From assembly GCA_036493475.1 (NCBI GenBank), contig DASXPS010000019.1, positions 1-64,000 of the forward strand: 64,000 nucleotides of DNA, read 5' to 3'. Of this stretch, positions 47,067 through 56,957 are shown in pieces. The stretch is from Sporichthyaceae bacterium. Lineage in GTDB: Bacteria > Actinomycetota > Actinomycetes > Sporichthyales > Sporichthyaceae. The notes below the pieces were generated by a model, which did not search any database, had not been told where the DNA came from, and saw nothing but the letters and a program-made list of their open reading frames with translations. The first letter of the stretch is position 1. Each line of letters begins with the position of its first letter. A program made the position numbers and the translations under genes.

Positions 47067-48968
47067 CTACGCGCCGCCGTCCGCCTCGTCCTTCCCGTTG
47101 ACCGTGAGCTTGTACCCGGCGTACGTCTCGGCACCGGAGTTCACATCGTCGTTGTCGTCATGTGCGACCACCGCGATGACCTGCGGGTAGCCGGCGAAGG
47201 CCTTGAGCGCCTTGGCGTCCATCGAGGCGTCGAAGCCGTTGAAGCTCTTGACCAGGATGCGGTTGGTCTTCGGGTCCAGGCCGACCAGGCTCACGTACCA
47301 GTTGTCGACCTTGGCCCCGCCGGCCGAGGGGTCGGTGCTCGGCGGGATGGTGATGGTGCCGGGGTCGGTAGCACCACCGGTCACGGTGGCGTCACCGAGG
47401 AAGTCGAATTTTCGCAGCGCCTTGCCGGGCAGGTTCTTGTCGCCGTCCTTGAGCAGGATGTAGTCCGCACCGTTGGGTCCGACACCCGGCATCTGGTAGG
47501 AGGTCGCGTTCGACAGGTTGATGGTCGAGTCCAGGCTCTTCGTGGTGATGCGGCTCGCCTTGATGCCCTTCACCTGCGCGCCCTTCTGGCTTGCGTAGTG
47601 GTCGAGCAGGTTCATCAACTGGTAGTCGTGCAGTACCTGCGCGACGGTCGTGCCCTTGGCGAACTTGTCCAGCTGGGTCTGCACACCCTTCAGGCCCTGG
47701 TCGGCCCCGTCCTGGTGCAGGGCACTCATGAAGTCCCGACCGTAGCGATCGTCGAGGAACTGCATGAACGACCAGGCGTTGCCGTAGTCCGCGAGCACCT
47801 CCGAGCCGGTGCCCTCGTCCTGCCACATGGTCAGCGAGTTCTCCGCGCCACCGCACGGGTTGGGGTTGGGGTTGGACGGGCCCTTGACCGTGCCGTAGCC
47901 GTGGAAGCAGAAGATGTGGCTCTCCGCGTGCGTCTGGTGCACGTTGCGCCGGGTGTCCCCGTAGCCGACGAGGCCGATCGCGAAGTCCGAGAGACCCTCG
48001 TTGATCCAGGTGACCTCCTGCGGGTCCTGGTACTGCTGCAGGAGGTGTTGCCACTCGTGGGCGAACACGCCCTCGTAGGCACGGGGGCGGGCCGGGCGGG
48101 ACTTGCACAGGTCTGCGCTGGGGTCGTTGGCCGGGTCGGCGCCGGTGCGGTGGATCCAGTCGAACGCGTCGATGGTCATCACGTTGCGGTCGGTGAGCTG
48201 GTTGAAAATCGGCGCGTAGAAACCCGCGATGTAGGTCTTGTTCTTCGGGAAGTCGTAGAAGTTCGGGTCGCGGACGTTGTCCACCAAGGTGACCGTGTGA
48301 CCGGCGTCACCGGCGAAGTCGATGCCCGCCGCGGCAATACCGGGGATGGTCGAGGAACCCGAGCGGTCCTTCGGGACCGAGAAGGTCTTGGTCTCCTTCG
48401 GATACATATTGTTGTCGAACTCGCTGACCAGCGACTTCACCTGCGCATCGGTCACGTCGGTGCTGTGCGGGGTGTTGTTGCGGCAGTCACCGGTCGGGAA
48501 CGCCGTGCCGTTGGACACGCCGTCGTTGCCGGAGGCCACCCACACCTCGATGTGCTGACCGACCGCGCGCAGCGTGTACTGCTTGAGGTAGATACCGGTG
48601 ACGCCGTCATGGGTGGCGTCGATGGCCGGCCAGAACAGCTGTGTCCCCACCGCCGGAGTCGACTCACCGGGCAGCATCGGGCGAGCCGCGTCGCGCAGTT
48701 TCGCCAACTGGGACAAGGTGATCGTGGGGGTACCGAGCATGGCGGCCAGTTGCGGGGAGAGCACGTACTGTGCCGCGGGCGACAGGGTGGCCATGTCGCC
48801 ACCCAGCGATACCCACTGCTGGTTGCTCGCCGGCGCGCTCGTGAAATCAGGCGGCGCGGCCGCGAAGGCGTGATTGCTCGGGATGGTCGCGCCGGCGGCG
48901 GCCAACAACCCGAACACGCCGACAGCCACACCTGAGCGCAGCACAGCACCGCGACGGATCACCCGCAT
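47067..48968 (-). CDS. Secreted HExxH metalloprotease-like protein
   Basis: A 633-aa exported protein. The signal peptide ends near AFA (residue 36). A zinc-protease site, GVFAHEWQHLLQQYQ (HExxH near residue 304), is followed by the third-ligand-type Glu in WINEGLSDFAIGLVGYG. A C-terminal beta-rich portion ends in a strand-forming tail. It resembles immune-inhibitor-A/M6-type secreted peptidases, but I cannot fix the family. ATG 48968 has GGAG upstream. An 11-bp arm inverted repeat lies in its upstream region. Confidence 0.85.
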   Translation of the reverse strand: MRVIRRGAVLRSGVAVGVFGLLAAAGATIPSNHAFAAAPPDFTSAPASNQQWVSLGGDMATLSPAAQYVLSPQLAAMLGTPTITLSQLAKLRDAARPMLPGESTPAVGTQLFWPAIDATHDGVTGIYLKQYTLRAVGQHIEVWVASGNDGVSNGTAFPTGDCRNNTPHSTDVTDAQVKSLVSEFDNNMYPKETKTFSVPKDRSGSSTIPGIAAAGIDFAGDAGHTVTLVDNVRDPNFYDFPKNKTYIAGFYAPIFNQLTDRNVMTIDAFDWIHRTGADPANDPSADLCKSRPARPRAYEGVFAHEWQHLLQQYQDPQEVTWINEGLSDFAIGLVGYGDTRRNVHQTHAESHIFCFHGYGTVKGPSNPNPNPCGGAENSLTMWQDEGTGSEVLADYGNAWSFMQFLDDRYGRDFMSALHQDGADQGLKGVQTQLDKFAKGTTVAQVLHDYQLMNLLDHYASQKGAQVKGIKASRITTKSLDSTINLSNATSYQMPGVGPNGADYILLKDGDKNLPGKALRKFDFLGDATVTGGATDPGTITIPPSTDPSAGGAKVDNWYVSLVGLDPKTNRILVKSFNGFDASMDAKALKAFAGYPQVIAVVAHDDNDDVNSGAETYAGYKLTVNGKDEADGGA

Positions 48969-49039
48969 ACCCGACCCCACTCCCCAACGAACACCCTCAT
49001 TGCAGGGTGGGCGAGAAAATCCTCCCGCCGTGACGAATG

Positions 49040-49118
49040 TTAGGTGACCGGCATGACGGATACCTGCGCCATTCGAGTGCCATTGTCCGTCTTTGGCGCG
49101 CGCATAACGGTCACCTAA
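49040..49118. promoter_or_regulatory. Long-spaced inverted repeat upstream of protease gene
   Basis: TTAGGTGACCG (49040-49050) and CGGTCACCTAA (49108-49118) are perfect 11-bp complements 57 bp apart. They sit between the protease start and the ZnuA gene end. They could be paired operator half-sites. Confidence 0.5.
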
Positions 49119-49154
49119 TATCCGGCAACCCACACCCGGATGGCCGAAAGCCGG

Positions 49155-50048
49155 TCAAATCGGACAATTCAGACCACGCTGCAACGCGGTGAGATTCCTT
49201 CGCATGATGCTCAGGTAATCGCCGGGCGTACCCGGCGCCAGACCTTCCAGCGGGTCGAGGGTGGCGGTGCTGACACCGGCCTCCCGGGCCAGGGTGTCGG
49301 CCACCCGCGGACTGGCCAGCGTCTCGGTGAACACGGTGCTGACATGGTCCCGGCGGATCAGCGACACCAGATCGGCCATGTGCCGCGGCGAGGGTTCCGC
49401 CTCGGGGTCCAAACCGGTGACCCCAATCTGGGTCAGGCCGTAGCGGCGGGCCAGGTGCCCGAATGCCTGGTGGTTGGTCACGATCCGGGTGGAGGTGCAC
49501 CCACGCAGTCCGTTGGCATAGTCACGGTCCAGCGCCTGCAGGTCGGCGATGGTGTCGGTCTGCCGGGTCCGGATGCTCGCGGCGTGGTCCGGGTCCAATT
49601 GGGCCAGGGTGTCGCCGACCGCGGCGACGATGCGTTGCATGGCCACCGGGTCCAGCCACACGTGTGGGTCGGTGGCATCGGTCGGGTCGTCGAGCACTGC
49701 GCGCACGTCGAGTGCGTCGTGCGGCGGTGCGATGCGCACCGCATCGTCCAACGCGGGTTGGAATCGGCGTTGGTAGATGACCAGATCCGCCCGGCCGATG
49801 GCGGCCACCTGACGTGGGGACAGCTCCAGGTCGTGGGGTTCGGCGCCGGCCGCGGTGACCAGGCCGACCGCGAGGTCGTCGCCGGCCAACCGGCCGGCGG
49901 CCCAGTAATAGGGGTAGAACGCGCCCAGCACCACCGGACGGCCGTGCGCGTTGGCCACCATCTGCACCGGTCCGCAGCCCGCGAGCAATGCGGGCAGCGC
50001 GAGCGCTGCCGCAAGAACCCGCCGGGGCCTGGAGAACACGGTAATCAT
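49155..50048 (-). CDS. ZnuA/TroA-family metal-binding lipoprotein
   Basis: A 297-aa cluster 9 solute-binding protein for zinc or manganese. The lipobox is LLAGC. The metal-ligand His residues fall in [20 protein letters not shown] and [14 protein letters not shown], as in TroA/ZnuA. There is no His-rich zinc loop. Partner permease and ATPase genes are absent here, so they must lie elsewhere. ATG 50048 was chosen; a GTG at 50039 would be leaderless downstream of TTGACA-N17-GAACAT and is a credible alternative. Confidence 0.88.
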   Translation of the reverse strand: MITVFSRPRRVLAAALALPALLAGCGPVQMVANAHGRPVVLGAFYPYYWAAGRLAGDDLAVGLVTAAGAEPHDLELSPRQVAAIGRADLVIYQRRFQPALDDAVRIAPPHDALDVRAVLDDPTDATDPHVWLDPVAMQRIVAAVGDTLAQLDPDHAASIRTRQTDTIADLQALDRDYANGLRGCTSTRIVTNHQAFGHLARRYGLTQIGVTGLDPEAEPSPRHMADLVSLIRRDHVSTVFTETLASPRVADTLAREAGVSTATLDPLEGLAPGTPGDYLSIMRRNLTALQRGLNCPI

Positions 50049-50190
50049 GTTCAATAAGCTGGGCCGACATGTCAATTCCCGGGATGCTCGCGGGGGCCGG
50101 CGAACGTTGCATCTGTGCGCCGGGGCCGGTGCGCAGCAGGCCCGAGCGAGCGCTAAGCTACTGGCGAGTCACTTCGCAGGGAGGCCAGCC

Positions 50191-51417
50191 GTGAGCACCG
50201 AAGCTTTCGTGTACGAGGCGATCCGCACCCCCCGTGGACGCGGCAAGAAGACCGGGTCGCTGCACACCGTCAAGCCGATCACGCTGGTCACCGGCCTGAT
50301 CGATGAGTTACGCCGGCGCAACCCCGGCCTGGACACCGATCGCATCGACGATCTGGTGCTCGGCGTGGTCTCCCCGGTGGGCGACCAGGGCGCCGATATC
50401 GCCAAGACCGCGGCGATCGCCGCAGGCCTGCCGGAGACCGTGGCCGGCGTGCAGATCAACCGGTTCTGCGCCTCCGGCCTGGACGCGGTGAACCTGGCCG
50501 CCCAGAAGGTGCGCTCCGGCATGGAGGACCTGGTGCTGGCCGGCGGCGTCGAGTCGATGTCCCGGGTTTCCATGGGCTCCGACGGCGGCGCTTGGGCGAT
50601 GGACCCGGAGACTGCCTACGAGACGTACTTCACCCCGCAGGGCATCGGCGCCGACCTGATCGCCACCCTCGAGGGCTGGACTCGCGAGGACGTGGACCGT
50701 TATGCGCTGCTCTCCCAGGAGCGGGCCGCCAAGGCGCAAGCGGGCGGGCACTTCGTGAACTCGCTGATCCCGGTTCGCGACCGCAACGGCGTGGTGCTGC
50801 TCGATCACGACGAGCACGTGCGCGCGGACAGCACGCTGGAGGGCCTGGGCACGCTGCCCGCCTCCTTCGAGATGATCGGCGAACTCGGCGGCTTCGACTC
50901 GGTGATCCTGCAGAAGTACCACTGGGTCGAGAAAGTCAACCACGTGCACCACGCCGGTAACTCCTCCGGCATCGTCGACGGCGCCGCCCTGGTAGCTGTC
51001 GGCACCGAGGCCATCGGCAATGAACTGGGCCTGATCCCGCGGGCCCGCATCGTGTCCACCGCGGTCAGCGGCGCCGACGCGGCGATCATGCTCACCGGCC
51101 CGGCGCCGGCCACCCGCAAGGCGCTGCTCAAGGCCGGTCTGGACGTGGACGACATCGACCTGTTCGAGATGAACGAGGCCTTCGCGTCGGTCGTGTTGCG
51201 CTTCTGCAAGGACATGGGCCTGTCCCAGACGGAGATCGAGGAGAAGGTCAACGTCAACGGCGGCGCGATCGCGCTGGGCCACCCGCTGGGCGCTACCGGC
51301 GCCATGCTGATCGGCACCATCGTCGACGAGCTGCACCGCCGCGACGCGCGCTATGGCTTGGTCACCATGTGCGTCGGTGGTGGCATGGGCATCGCGACCG
51401 TCGTCGAGCGCGTCTGA
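50191..51417 (+). CDS. fadA: Acetyl-CoA acetyltransferase (thiolase)
   Basis: A 408-aa thiolase catalysing the last step of beta-oxidation. Nucleophile C93 is in [13 protein letters not shown]; the His/Cys base motifs are [15 protein letters not shown] and CVGGGMG near the C-terminus. GTG 50191 has GGGAGG 6 nt upstream. It forms an apparent fadA-fadB-enoyl-CoA hydratase unit; fadB starts 65 bp later. Confidence 0.96.
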   Translation: MSTEAFVYEAIRTPRGRGKKTGSLHTVKPITLVTGLIDELRRRNPGLDTDRIDDLVLGVVSPVGDQGADIAKTAAIAAGLPETVAGVQINRFCASGLDAVNLAAQKVRSGMEDLVLAGGVESMSRVSMGSDGGAWAMDPETAYETYFTPQGIGADLIATLEGWTREDVDRYALLSQERAAKAQAGGHFVNSLIPVRDRNGVVLLDHDEHVRADSTLEGLGTLPASFEMIGELGGFDSVILQKYHWVEKVNHVHHAGNSSGIVDGAALVAVGTEAIGNELGLIPRARIVSTAVSGADAAIMLTGPAPATRKALLKAGLDVDDIDLFEMNEAFASVVLRFCKDMGLSQTEIEEKVNVNGGAIALGHPLGATGAMLIGTIVDELHRRDARYGLVTMCVGGGMGIATVVERV

Positions 51418-51482
51418 TCCAGCACCCTGTAATTCCCCTGGCACCAGTCTTGTGATGCACCGTCAGTTGTAGAGGAGAACCG

Positions 51483-53669
51483 GTGACGGCTTCGGAGATG
51501 ATCGGCACCTTCCGGTGGGAGGTCGATCCCGATGGGATCGTCGTGCTCACCATGGACGACCCGGCCGGTTCGGCCAACACCATGAACGCCGCCTGGGTGG
51601 AGTCGATCGCCAAGGTGAACGACCGCCTGGAGGCGGAGAAGGCCACCATCACCGGCGTGGTGATCACCTCGGCCAAGAAGACGTTCTTCGCGGGCGGCAA
51701 CCTCAACGAGATCATCGCCACCCGTCCGGAGGATGCGGCGGCGTGCACGGACAACGTCAATCTGATCAAGAAGCAACTGCGCCGGCTGGAGACCCTGGGT
51801 CGCCCGGTGGTCGCGGCCATCAACGGTGCCGCACTCGGTGGCGGCTACGAGATCGCTCTGGCCTGCCACCACCGCATCGCGCTGGACGCCAAGGGCAGCC
51901 AGATCGGCCTGCCCGAGGTAAGCCTCGGCCTGCTGCCGGGCGCCGGTGGCGTGGTCCGCACGGTGCGCTTGCTGGGCATCCAGGACGCGCTGATGAACGT
52001 GCTGCTGCAGGGCCAGCGCTACGCCCCCTCCGACGCGCTGAGCAAGGGTTTGGTGCACGCGCTCGTGGACAGCCCCGAGGCGCTGCTCGCCGATGCCAAG
52101 GCCTGGATCAAGGCCAACCCGAAGGCGGTGCAGCCCTGGGACTCCAAGGGCTACAAGATTCCCGGCGGCACCCCCACCACCCCGGCCTTCGCGGCGAACC
52201 TGCCCGCATTCCCGGCCAACCTGCGCAAGCAGATCAAGGGCGCGCCGATGCCCGCGCCGCTGAACATCATGGCCGCGGCCGTGGAGGGCGCGCAGGTCGA
52301 CTTCGACTCCGCGCTGCTCATCGAGACGCGCTATCTGGTGGATCTGATTATCGGTCAGGTCTCCAAGAACATGATCAAGGCCTTCTTCTTCGACATGCAG
52401 TTCGTCAACTCCGGCGGCTCGCGGCCGCAGGGCTATGACGTCTACAAGGCCAAGAGGGTCGCCGTGCTCGGCGCCGGGATGATGGGCGCGGGCATCGCGT
52501 ATGTCTGCGCCAAGGTCGGCATCGAGGTCGTGCTCAAGGACGTCAGCCTGGAGGCGGCACAGCAGGGCAAGGCCTACTCCGAGGGCCTGGTGGCCAAGGC
52601 CGTGGGCCGCAAGAAGATGACGCAGGAGGCCGCCGACGGCCTGCTCGCGCTGATCACCGCGACCGACAAGGCCGAGGATTTGGCAGGCGCGGACCTGGTG
52701 ATCGAGGCGGTGTTCGAGAACACCGAGCTCAAGCACAAGGTGTTCGGCGAGATCGAACACGTGGTCAACGCCGACGCGGTACTCGGCTCGAACACCTCCA
52801 GCCTGCCCATCACCGGCCTGGCCGAGGGTGTGCAGCGCGCCGAGGACTTCATCGGCCTGCACTTCTTCTCCCCGGTGGACAAGATGCCGCTGCTGGAGAT
52901 CATCGCCGGCAAGCGCACCAGCGACGCCACCCTGGCCAAGGCCTTCGACCTGGCCCAGCAGATCCGCAAGACCCCGATCCTGGTCAACGACTCCCCCGGC
53001 TTCTTCACCAGCCGGGTGATCGGCACCTTCATCAACGAGTGCCTGGCCATGGTGGGCGAGGGCGTGGACCCGCAGTCCATCGAGCAGGCCTGCACCCAGG
53101 CCGGGTACCCGGTGGGTGCGCTGGCGCTGATCGACGAGCTGAACATGTCACTGATGCGCAAGATCCGCGCAGAAACCAGGCGCAACGTCGGCGACGCGGG
53201 CTGGGCGAACCACCCGGCCGACGCCGTGGTGGACCGCATGCTCGACGAATTCAACCGTCCGGGCCGCAAGGACGGCGTGGGCTTCTACAACTACGTCAAC
53301 GGCCAGAAGGCCGGACTGTGGCCGGGCATCCGTGAGCACTTCGGCAACGACGAGGCCAACCCGGCACTGGGCACGGCGGGCCTGATCGAGTTGCAGGAGC
53401 GGATGCTGTTCATCGAGTCGATCGAGACCATCCGCTGCTTCGACGAGGGCGTGCTGCGCTCGGTCGAGGAGGCCAACATCGGCGCGATCATGGGCATCGG
53501 CTTCCCGCCGTGGACCGGCGGCGTGGTGCAGTACATCGCGCAGTACGCCGACGGGCCGCAGGGCTTCGTGGACCGGGCCCGGGAACTGGCCGACAAGTAC
53601 GGCGACCGCTTCACCCCGCCGGCCTCGTTGGTCGCCGCGGCCAAGGAGGGCAAAGTCCTGCTCGGCTGA
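51483..53669 (+). CDS. fadB: Bifunctional enoyl-CoA hydratase/3-hydroxyacyl-CoA dehydrogenase
   Basis: A 728-aa beta-oxidation fusion. The N-terminal crotonase domain has FFAGGNLNEI and NGAALGGGYEIALACHHRI as the oxyanion pocket. The linker precedes a Rossmann domain, VAVLGAGMMGAGIAYVCAK, and the dehydrogenase signature IGLHFFSPVDKMPLLEII. GTG 51483 has GAGGAG upstream. With FadA it gives the alpha and beta components of a trifunctional complex. Dispersed palindrome copy 4 follows the stop. Confidence 0.97.
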   Translation: MTASEMIGTFRWEVDPDGIVVLTMDDPAGSANTMNAAWVESIAKVNDRLEAEKATITGVVITSAKKTFFAGGNLNEIIATRPEDAAACTDNVNLIKKQLRRLETLGRPVVAAINGAALGGGYEIALACHHRIALDAKGSQIGLPEVSLGLLPGAGGVVRTVRLLGIQDALMNVLLQGQRYAPSDALSKGLVHALVDSPEALLADAKAWIKANPKAVQPWDSKGYKIPGGTPTTPAFAANLPAFPANLRKQIKGAPMPAPLNIMAAAVEGAQVDFDSALLIETRYLVDLIIGQVSKNMIKAFFFDMQFVNSGGSRPQGYDVYKAKRVAVLGAGMMGAGIAYVCAKVGIEVVLKDVSLEAAQQGKAYSEGLVAKAVGRKKMTQEAADGLLALITATDKAEDLAGADLVIEAVFENTELKHKVFGEIEHVVNADAVLGSNTSSLPITGLAEGVQRAEDFIGLHFFSPVDKMPLLEIIAGKRTSDATLAKAFDLAQQIRKTPILVNDSPGFFTSRVIGTFINECLAMVGEGVDPQSIEQACTQAGYPVGALALIDELNMSLMRKIRAETRRNVGDAGWANHPADAVVDRMLDEFNRPGRKDGVGFYNYVNGQKAGLWPGIREHFGNDEANPALGTAGLIELQERMLFIESIETIRCFDEGVLRSVEEANIGAIMGIGFPPWTGGVVQYIAQYADGPQGFVDRARELADKYGDRFTPPASLVAAAKEGKVLLG

Positions 53670-53694
53670 GCCCCGGACGACCGCTTCTACCCGG

Positions 53695-53738
53695 GCGTCC
53701 GAAGAAGCGTGAGCTATGGCTCACGGTTCTTCGGACGC
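53695..53738. repeat. Dispersed palindromic element, copy 4 (fadB-ECH)
   Basis: Perfect 12-bp arms GCGTCCGAAGAA (53695-53706) and TTCTTCGGACGC (53727-53738) flank a 20-nt loop. The loop itself pairs (CGTGAGC/GCTCACG), so the whole forms a long near-continuous stem. It lies between fadB and the enoyl-CoA hydratase gene. Confidence 0.85.
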
Positions 53739-53758
53739 GCCGCCTGATGGAGGATGCC

Positions 53759-54529
53759 GTGAGCGGCGACGCACTGGTTCTGTCGACCACGACCGGTGGC
53801 GTGGCCACCCTGACGTTGAACTCGCCGGCCAACCGCAACGCCCTGTCCACCGCGATGCTCACCGCGCTGACCGATGCGCTGGACGCCGCCGAGGCCGATG
53901 CCTCCGCCCGGGTGGTCGTGCTCACCCACAACGGCCCGGTATTCAGCGCCGGCATGGACCTGAAGGAATCCGTCGTCGTCGGCCTGGAGAAGGTCTCCGG
54001 AATCATGTTGGGCATGCTGCGGCGCATTGCCGCGCTGTCCAAGCCGGTGGTGATCCGGCTGGCCGGCCCGGTGCGCGCCGGCGGCCTGGGCATCGTCGGG
54101 GCGGCCGATGTGGTCATCGCCGCCGACGACATCACCTTCGCGTTCACCGAGGCCCGCATCGGGGTGGCGCCGGCGATCATCTCCCTGACCGTGCTGCCGC
54201 GCATGGAACCGCGCAAGGCCCACCGGTGGATGCTGTCCGGCGAGACCTTCGACGCCACCGCCGCTGCGGACGCCGGGCTGATCAGCCAGGCCGTGCCCGC
54301 CGCCGACCTCGACGCCGCCGTGCAGGCCGTGCTCGCCGAACTGCTCCTCGCCTCCCCGCAGGGTCTGGCCGAGACCAAGAAGTTGCTCGGGCAGGAGATC
54401 GTCGGCCTGCTCGACCGCGACGGCGAGGACATCGCCCGGCTCTCCGCGAACCTGTTCGCCTCCGAGGAGGCCAAGGAGGGCATGACTGCCTTCCTGGAGA
54501 AGCGCAAGCCCCGCTGGCAACAGGTCTGA
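53759..54529 (+). CDS. Enoyl-CoA hydratase/isomerase family protein
   Basis: A 256-aa crotonase-fold enzyme: ATLTLNSPANRNALST, VFSAGMDLKE and RAGGLGIVGAADVVIA form the CoA pocket and oxyanion hole. Catalytic Glu positions seem partly altered compared with typical hydratases, so substrate and reaction are open. GTG 53759 has GGAGG 5 nt upstream; ATG 53747 is in frame but overlaps that site. It follows fadB through palindrome copy 4. Confidence 0.92.
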   Translation: MSGDALVLSTTTGGVATLTLNSPANRNALSTAMLTALTDALDAAEADASARVVVLTHNGPVFSAGMDLKESVVVGLEKVSGIMLGMLRRIAALSKPVVIRLAGPVRAGGLGIVGAADVVIAADDITFAFTEARIGVAPAIISLTVLPRMEPRKAHRWMLSGETFDATAAADAGLISQAVPAADLDAAVQAVLAELLLASPQGLAETKKLLGQEIVGLLDRDGEDIARLSANLFASEEAKEGMTAFLEKRKPRWQQV

Positions 54530-54641
54530 TGCGACGTCCCGTCAGCCGCGGGCGGGACGCGCTCGACCCACTGTCATACCCGGGGCGTCATCTGCAGGCC
54601 CAATTCGAGCCCCAAAACGACGCTGCGCGTATGAGAGTGCT

Positions 54642-54667
54642 CGCTGCGCTCATGAATGAGCGGAGCG
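54642..54667. terminator. Hairpin between convergent genes
   Basis: CGCTGCGCTCAT-GA-ATGAGCGGAGCG gives 12-bp arms with one mismatch, in the gap between the convergent hydratase and lipase genes. A second, weaker pair, CGTCCCG/CGGGACG, lies near 54535-54560. Probably a bidirectional terminator region. Confidence 0.6.
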
Positions 54668-54677
54668 GACCCCCTCG

Positions 54678-55928
54678 TCAGCAGGTGGAGGGTGCGGCCG
54701 TGCCGGCGAAGCGGGCGGCGATCCAGTCCAGCGCCGCGAAGGCACCCGACCCGGCCACGAATACGTGTTCGCCGGAGGTGTACTCGCGGTAGTCCACCGC
54801 AAGGCCGTGCCGGCAATAGTTCGCGACCAGCGCCTGCACATCCTTGAGCGGGATCAACTCGTCATTGGTCGCCTCGTAGATGTGCATGGGCGCCGTGGGG
54901 GTCCGCCGGCCCAACAGGTTGGCGGCCAACACGGCGCGGACGGCGGGCAGGCCCAAGGGGTCGGGCACCCGGCTGTAGTCGGCGAGGCGCTTGAAGGCGT
55001 AGGTCGAGGCGATCTGCCCGACGCACTCACTCGCCACCTCGGCGGCGGCCTCCTTGCCCCGGGCATTGAGGATCTGATCCAGCCTGAGCTGCGGATAGGC
55101 GCGGTTCAGGCCCACCGCGGCGGCGAGCAGGAGCCCGGACCCGGGCCCGCCGTCAAGGCCCCGGGCGACGTGTTCGAGGTTGACCGGGATGCCGCCCGCG
55201 GCGATACCCACCAGGTGAAGATCCGGCGCGTAGGACGCGGCCAGTTCAGCCGCCCAGGTCGAGGCCAGCCCGCCCTCGGAGTAGCCCCAGATTGCGGTCG
55301 GGGTGGCCGGGTTCAGCCCAAGCTCGGGCAGGTGCAGTGCCGCGCGGGCGCCGTCCAGCACCGCGTGCCCGGTGGCCGGGCCGGAGGCGTAGGTGTGCGG
55401 GCCGGGGGTGCCCAGGCCCTCATAGTCGGTGATCACGACCGCCCAGCCGCGGGCGATCACCGACGCCATCAGGGCCTCCTCCGGGTCGAAACCCAGGCGC
55501 AGCAAATAGGACGGGGCGCACAACGGGCCCATGCCGTGGGTGCCGATGTTGTAGGCCACCAGCGGCCGACCGGAGTCGGGCTTGCCGTCGTCCGACACCC
55601 CGACGGTGCCGCTGACCGCATTGGGCCGGCCTTGGGTGTCGGTGGATCGGTAGAGCACCTGGTAGGTGCGCACCGGCATGGGCAGGCCCAGCCCACGCAC
55701 GGTCACCGGACGCGAGCGCAGGATGGTGCCCGGCGGCACGTTCGGGATCGGGTTGGGCGGGGTGTAGAAACTGTCCGCGCTGGGCGGCTGCGGGTAGCTG
55801 CTCCCGTCGGGCTCTGCCCATTCCTTTTGGCCAGCGGCCCTGGCCACCCCCGCCGGGGCCAGGAACGCCAGTAGAGCGGTGATCATCGCCAGGGCCAGAC
55901 CCTGACGGAATATCCGGTTCGTCCCCAT
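54678..55928 (-). CDS. Secreted lipase/esterase (secretory lipase family)
   Basis: A 416-aa alpha/beta hydrolase. The signal peptide covers residues 1-32 (hydrophobic LALAMITALLAFLAPAG, cleavage near ARA). The nucleophile S217 is in GYSEGG; DYEGLGTPGPH upstream is typical of the fungal/actinobacterial LIP family. Asp in NDELIPLKD and His in GEHVFVAG complete a likely triad. ATG 55928 is preferred over TTG 55964, since it begins the signal peptide. It probably supplies fatty acids for the neighbouring beta-oxidation and desaturase genes. Confidence 0.9.
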   Translation of the reverse strand: MGTNRIFRQGLALAMITALLAFLAPAGVARAAGQKEWAEPDGSSYPQPPSADSFYTPPNPIPNVPPGTILRSRPVTVRGLGLPMPVRTYQVLYRSTDTQGRPNAVSGTVGVSDDGKPDSGRPLVAYNIGTHGMGPLCAPSYLLRLGFDPEEALMASVIARGWAVVITDYEGLGTPGPHTYASGPATGHAVLDGARAALHLPELGLNPATPTAIWGYSEGGLASTWAAELAASYAPDLHLVGIAAGGIPVNLEHVARGLDGGPGSGLLLAAAVGLNRAYPQLRLDQILNARGKEAAAEVASECVGQIASTYAFKRLADYSRVPDPLGLPAVRAVLAANLLGRRTPTAPMHIYEATNDELIPLKDVQALVANYCRHGLAVDYREYTSGEHVFVAGSGAFAALDWIAARFAGTAAPSTC

Positions 55929-56000
55929 ACCGGACAGCTTCTTACCGCGGGTAATGAAGGTCAATAGCCTCGACGGTAAAAACCCGACCCGAGGTCGGAT

Positions 56001-56957
56001 TTAACTCCGAGCAACGTCCCGAGCCGCGTCGCGAGCCAGCTTGGCGTCCCGGCGCTCGGTGAACCGGGAGGCGGCGGAGTCCAGTTCCTCCAGCGTCGCG
56101 TCCAGCTCGAGGCGGGCCTTCTCCCCTTCGGCGCCGAACTCGCGCTCCCAGACGTTCCAGAACTTCAGCACCGGCAGCACCACGGCGTCGCGATGTTGGC
56201 GGATGTCGTAGATACCGGCCATGGCGATCTCCAGCGCTTTGCGCTGGAAGCCCGGCAGGTCGTAGCCCGGCATCTGGAATTTCTTCACCACGTCGGTGAT
56301 GGCGCGCATGGTCCGGTCCGGCGCGATCTCCAGTGAGGCCTCCAGCAGCCGCCGGTAGAAGACCATGTGCAGGTTCTCGTCGGTGGCGATGCGGGAGAAC
56401 AACGCCTCCCCGACCGGGTCGCCGGTCGCCTTGCCGACGTTGCGGTGCGAGACCCGGGTGGCCAGCTCCTGGAAGGACACGTAGGCGATCGAGGCGATGG
56501 CGTCGCCGGGGTTGTCGTTGGCGAAGCCCTGCGACATGTGCACCATCCGCTCGCGCTCCAGCGCGACCGGGTCGCAGGCCCGGGTGACCAGCAGGTAGTC
56601 ACGGATGGCCTGGCCGTGCCGGCCCTCCTCCGCGGTCCACCGGTGCACCCACTCGCCCCACGCGCGTTCGCGGCCGAACAGCACGGCGATCTCGAAGTGA
56701 TAGCTGGGCAGGTTGTCCTCGGTGAGCAGGTTGACGGCCAACGCGGTGGCCACCGAGGACGGCACCGAGGACTGCTCGCGTGCCCACGCCTCGCCGCCGA
56801 GGGGCCCGTCATAGGTACGGCCCTGACTCCACGGCACGTACTCGTGCGGCATCCATTCCTTGGCATGCAGCAGGTGACGGTTGAGTTCGGCCTCCACCAC
56901 CGACTCGAGTTCGAGCAGGATCTCGGCTTGACCGATCGGTTCAGCGGTAGTCGTCAC
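56001..56957 (-). CDS. Acyl-[acyl-carrier-protein] desaturase
   Basis: A 318-aa soluble di-iron desaturase that introduces a double bond into acyl-ACP. The ligand helices are visible: E80 region (LLTEDNLPSYH), E111/H114 (TAEEGRHG), E164 (SFQELATRVSHRN), E194/H197 (TDENLHM). Relatives are mycobacterial DesA1/DesA2. GTG 56957 has GGGAG close upstream. Two 20-bp direct repeats lie 33 bp upstream of the start, as probable operators. Confidence 0.94.
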   Translation of the reverse strand: MTTTAEPIGQAEILLELESVVEAELNRHLLHAKEWMPHEYVPWSQGRTYDGPLGGEAWAREQSSVPSSVATALAVNLLTEDNLPSYHFEIAVLFGRERAWGEWVHRWTAEEGRHGQAIRDYLLVTRACDPVALERERMVHMSQGFANDNPGDAIASIAYVSFQELATRVSHRNVGKATGDPVGEALFSRIATDENLHMVFYRRLLEASLEIAPDRTMRAITDVVKKFQMPGYDLPGFQRKALEIAMAGIYDIRQHRDAVVLPVLKFWNVWEREFGAEGEKARLELDATLEELDSAASRFTERRDAKLARDAARDVARS

